Shown: piece by piece, positions 34,141 to 35,114 of the stretch | How positions within the stretch are numbered: the stretch's first letter is position 1 | Layout of the letters: every line of letters begins with the position of its first letter | Assembly (NCBI RefSeq): GCF_004919105.1 | Contig: NZ_STGK01000024.1 | Span: forward strand, 1-35,114 | DNA length: 35,114 bases | Source of the DNA: Nocardioides sp. GY 10113 | Lineage (GTDB): Bacteria > Actinomycetota > Actinomycetes > Propionibacteriales > Nocardioidaceae | Reading direction: 5' to 3' | Made by a program: the position numbers and the translations under genes | The notes under the pieces: model-generated | Databases searched by the model: none | Told to the model about the DNA's origin: nothing | Seen by the model: only the letters and a program-made list of their open reading frames with translations

Positions 34141-34464
34141 ATGGGCGACGCGAGCGAGAAGTACCACCCCCAGCCCCCGGTGTGGCGCAGCGAACCGGAG
34201 AACCGGGTCTGGATCGGAGCCTGGGTCGGCATCATCGCCGCGGTGGTCGGCCTGATCGACGGCGCCGTGATGGCCCTGAAGCGAGTCGTCGCCGACTGCC
34301 CGAACGGGAAGTACTTCCCCGAGGGGACCACCGACTTCACCTGCTACGCGCACCCGAAGGCCGAGCTCGGGATCGCGGTCATCGCGGTGTCGGTCGCGCT
34401 CGGCGTCATCGTCGTGCTCGCCGCCGTCGCGGCGAGCGCCGCCGTGCGGCCGCCGGCCGAGTAG
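34141..34464 (+). CDS. small membrane protein with a cysteine-containing loop
   Basis: A 107-residue protein, not of a family I recognise. After a soluble start (MGDASEKYHPQPPVWRSEPENR) come two membrane helices, about 24-45 (VWIGAWVGIIAAVVGLIDGAV) and about 76-100 (LGIAVIAVSVALGVIVVLAAV). The 30-residue loop between them has two Cys (VADCPNGKYFPEGTTDFTCYAHP), which would face one side and could form a disulfide, probably outside the cell. The tail is short. Start chosen from the TACCTT box. Its stop is 12 nt from the convergent nagB stop. Confidence 0.78.
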   Translation: MGDASEKYHPQPPVWRSEPENRVWIGAWVGIIAAVVGLIDGAVMALKRVVADCPNGKYFPEGTTDFTCYAHPKAELGIAVIAVSVALGVIVVLAAVAASAAVRPPAE

Positions 34465-34476
34465 CCCCGGACACGT

Positions 34477-35114
34477 TCAGAGCCCCTGCCACGCCGGCTT
34501 GGCGTCGTACACCTCGCGGTAGTGGTCGCGCCGCGCCAGCAGCTTCGCGGCGCCGTCGTCCGCGAGCACCGTCACGTGCGGGTGCAGCTGCAGCACCGAT
34601 GCCGGGCAGGAGGCCGACAGCGGCCCCTCGACGGCGGCGGCGAGGGCCTCGGCCTTGCCCTCGCCGGTGGCGATCAGCAGCAGGTGCCGGGCGCGCAGGA
34701 TGGTGCCCAGCCCCTGCGTCAGCACGTGCTGCGGCACCTCCTCGACCGACCCGAAGAACCGGGCGTTGTCCTCCCGCGTCTGCTCGGTCAGCGTCTTGAT
34801 CCGGGTCAGGGACGCCAGCGACGAGCCCGGCTCGTTGAAGGCGAGGTGGCCGTCGGTGCCGATGCCGAGGATCTGCACGTCGACGCCGCCCGCCTCCTGC
34901 AGGGCCGCCTCGTAGCGCTCCCCCGCCGTCGCCAGGCGATCCGGCGAGGGGTCGGGACCGTGCACGCGTGACGCCGGGATCCCCAGCGCGTCGGTCAGCT
35001 CGCGGGCGATGGTCGCCCGGTAGGACTCCGGGTGCCCGGCGGGCAGCCCGACGTACTCGTCGAGGTTGAAGCACCGGACCCGCCCGTAGCCGGGTCCGGT
35101 GCCGTCTCGGTGGC
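34477..35114 (-). CDS. nagB: glucosamine-6-phosphate deaminase, 5' end outside window
   Basis: NagB turns glucosamine-6-phosphate into fructose-6-phosphate and ammonia, the reverse direction of GlmS, allowing use of amino sugars. About 212 codons are present and the gene runs off the window edge at 35114; the full protein is normally near 260 residues. FNLDEYVGLP (substrate loop) is visible close to the edge, followed by PESYRATIARELTDALGIP, then the catalytic LGIGTDGHLAFNEPGSSL, TKTLT-like IKTLTEQTREDNARFF, TQGLGTILRARHLLLIATGEGKAEA and ASVLQLHPHVTVLADDGAAKLL. All hallmarks are in frame; no break is seen. Confidence 0.95.
   Translation of the reverse strand, partial: HRDGTGPGYGRVRCFNLDEYVGLPAGHPESYRATIARELTDALGIPASRVHGPDPSPDRLATAGERYEAALQEAGGVDVQILGIGTDGHLAFNEPGSSLASLTRIKTLTEQTREDNARFFGSVEEVPQHVLTQGLGTILRARHLLLIATGEGKAEALAAAVEGPLSASCPASVLQLHPHVTVLADDGAAKLLARRDHYREVYDAKPAWQGL

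Overview
The window is about 35 kb of very GC-rich, densely packed, single-style chromosomal DNA. Gene content and order (rplM-rpsI-glmM, coaA, glmS-acpS), the frequent GTG starts, the 4-nt stop/start overlaps and the TANNNT -10 boxes lying 6-8 nt before start codons all point to an actinobacterium. A member of the Nocardioidaceae (Nocardioides-like) is my best guess, but the genus is not proven. I see no phage, insertion sequence, tRNA, rRNA or CRISPR.

Layout. 1-253: intergenic DNA with a 55-bp direct repeat. 254-8.9 kb: a cell-wall and translation housekeeping block on the minus strand (rplM-rpsI, glmM, glmS-acpS) with coaA divergent from glmS. A lipoprotein gene and a two-gene ABC exporter are inserted between coaA and glmM. 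8.9-10.2 kb: citrate synthase. 10.25-15.5 kb: a minus-strand pair made of a very large membrane-bound nonribosomal peptide synthetase of the Pls (epsilon-poly-lysine synthetase) type and an M1 zinc aminopeptidase whose start overlaps the synthetase stop. An acyl-CoA synthetase is divergent from them. 17.3-19.3 kb: an HtrA-like serine protease with direct-repeat operator-like DNA in front, and an unknown protein. 19.4-21.9 kb: a coupled pair of a DUF2252 kinase-like protein and a FUSC-like membrane protein. 21.9-26.7 kb: small accessory genes (unknowns, two VOC-fold proteins, an alpha/beta hydrolase, a CxxC protein, an MscS channel). 26.8-28.9 kb: ychF and ppk2. 29-33.1 kb: an overlapping operon SnoaL-like protein / NCS1 permease / ureohydrolase, divergent from a double-headed Lrp/AsnC regulator. 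33.2-35.1 kb: exonuclease III, a small membrane protein, and nagB cut by the window edge.

How the genes work together. glmS, glmM and nagB meet in hexosamine phosphate metabolism feeding peptidoglycan. acpS and coaA bracket CoA/phosphopantetheine supply, and AcpS-type or other transferases would be needed to activate the carrier domain of the Pls-like enzyme. The NRPS specificity residues that I aligned by eye read D-A-E-S-I-G-T-V-V plus the A10 lysine, very close to lysine-activating codes. The most exciting hypothesis in the window is therefore a cationic poly-amino-acid synthetase with a translationally coupled peptidase. The second is an Lrp-controlled uptake and hydrolysis operon for a guanidino compound. 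The third is a dispersed 42-bp palindromic intergenic repeat found near position 100 (two copies) and again at 18.6 kb.
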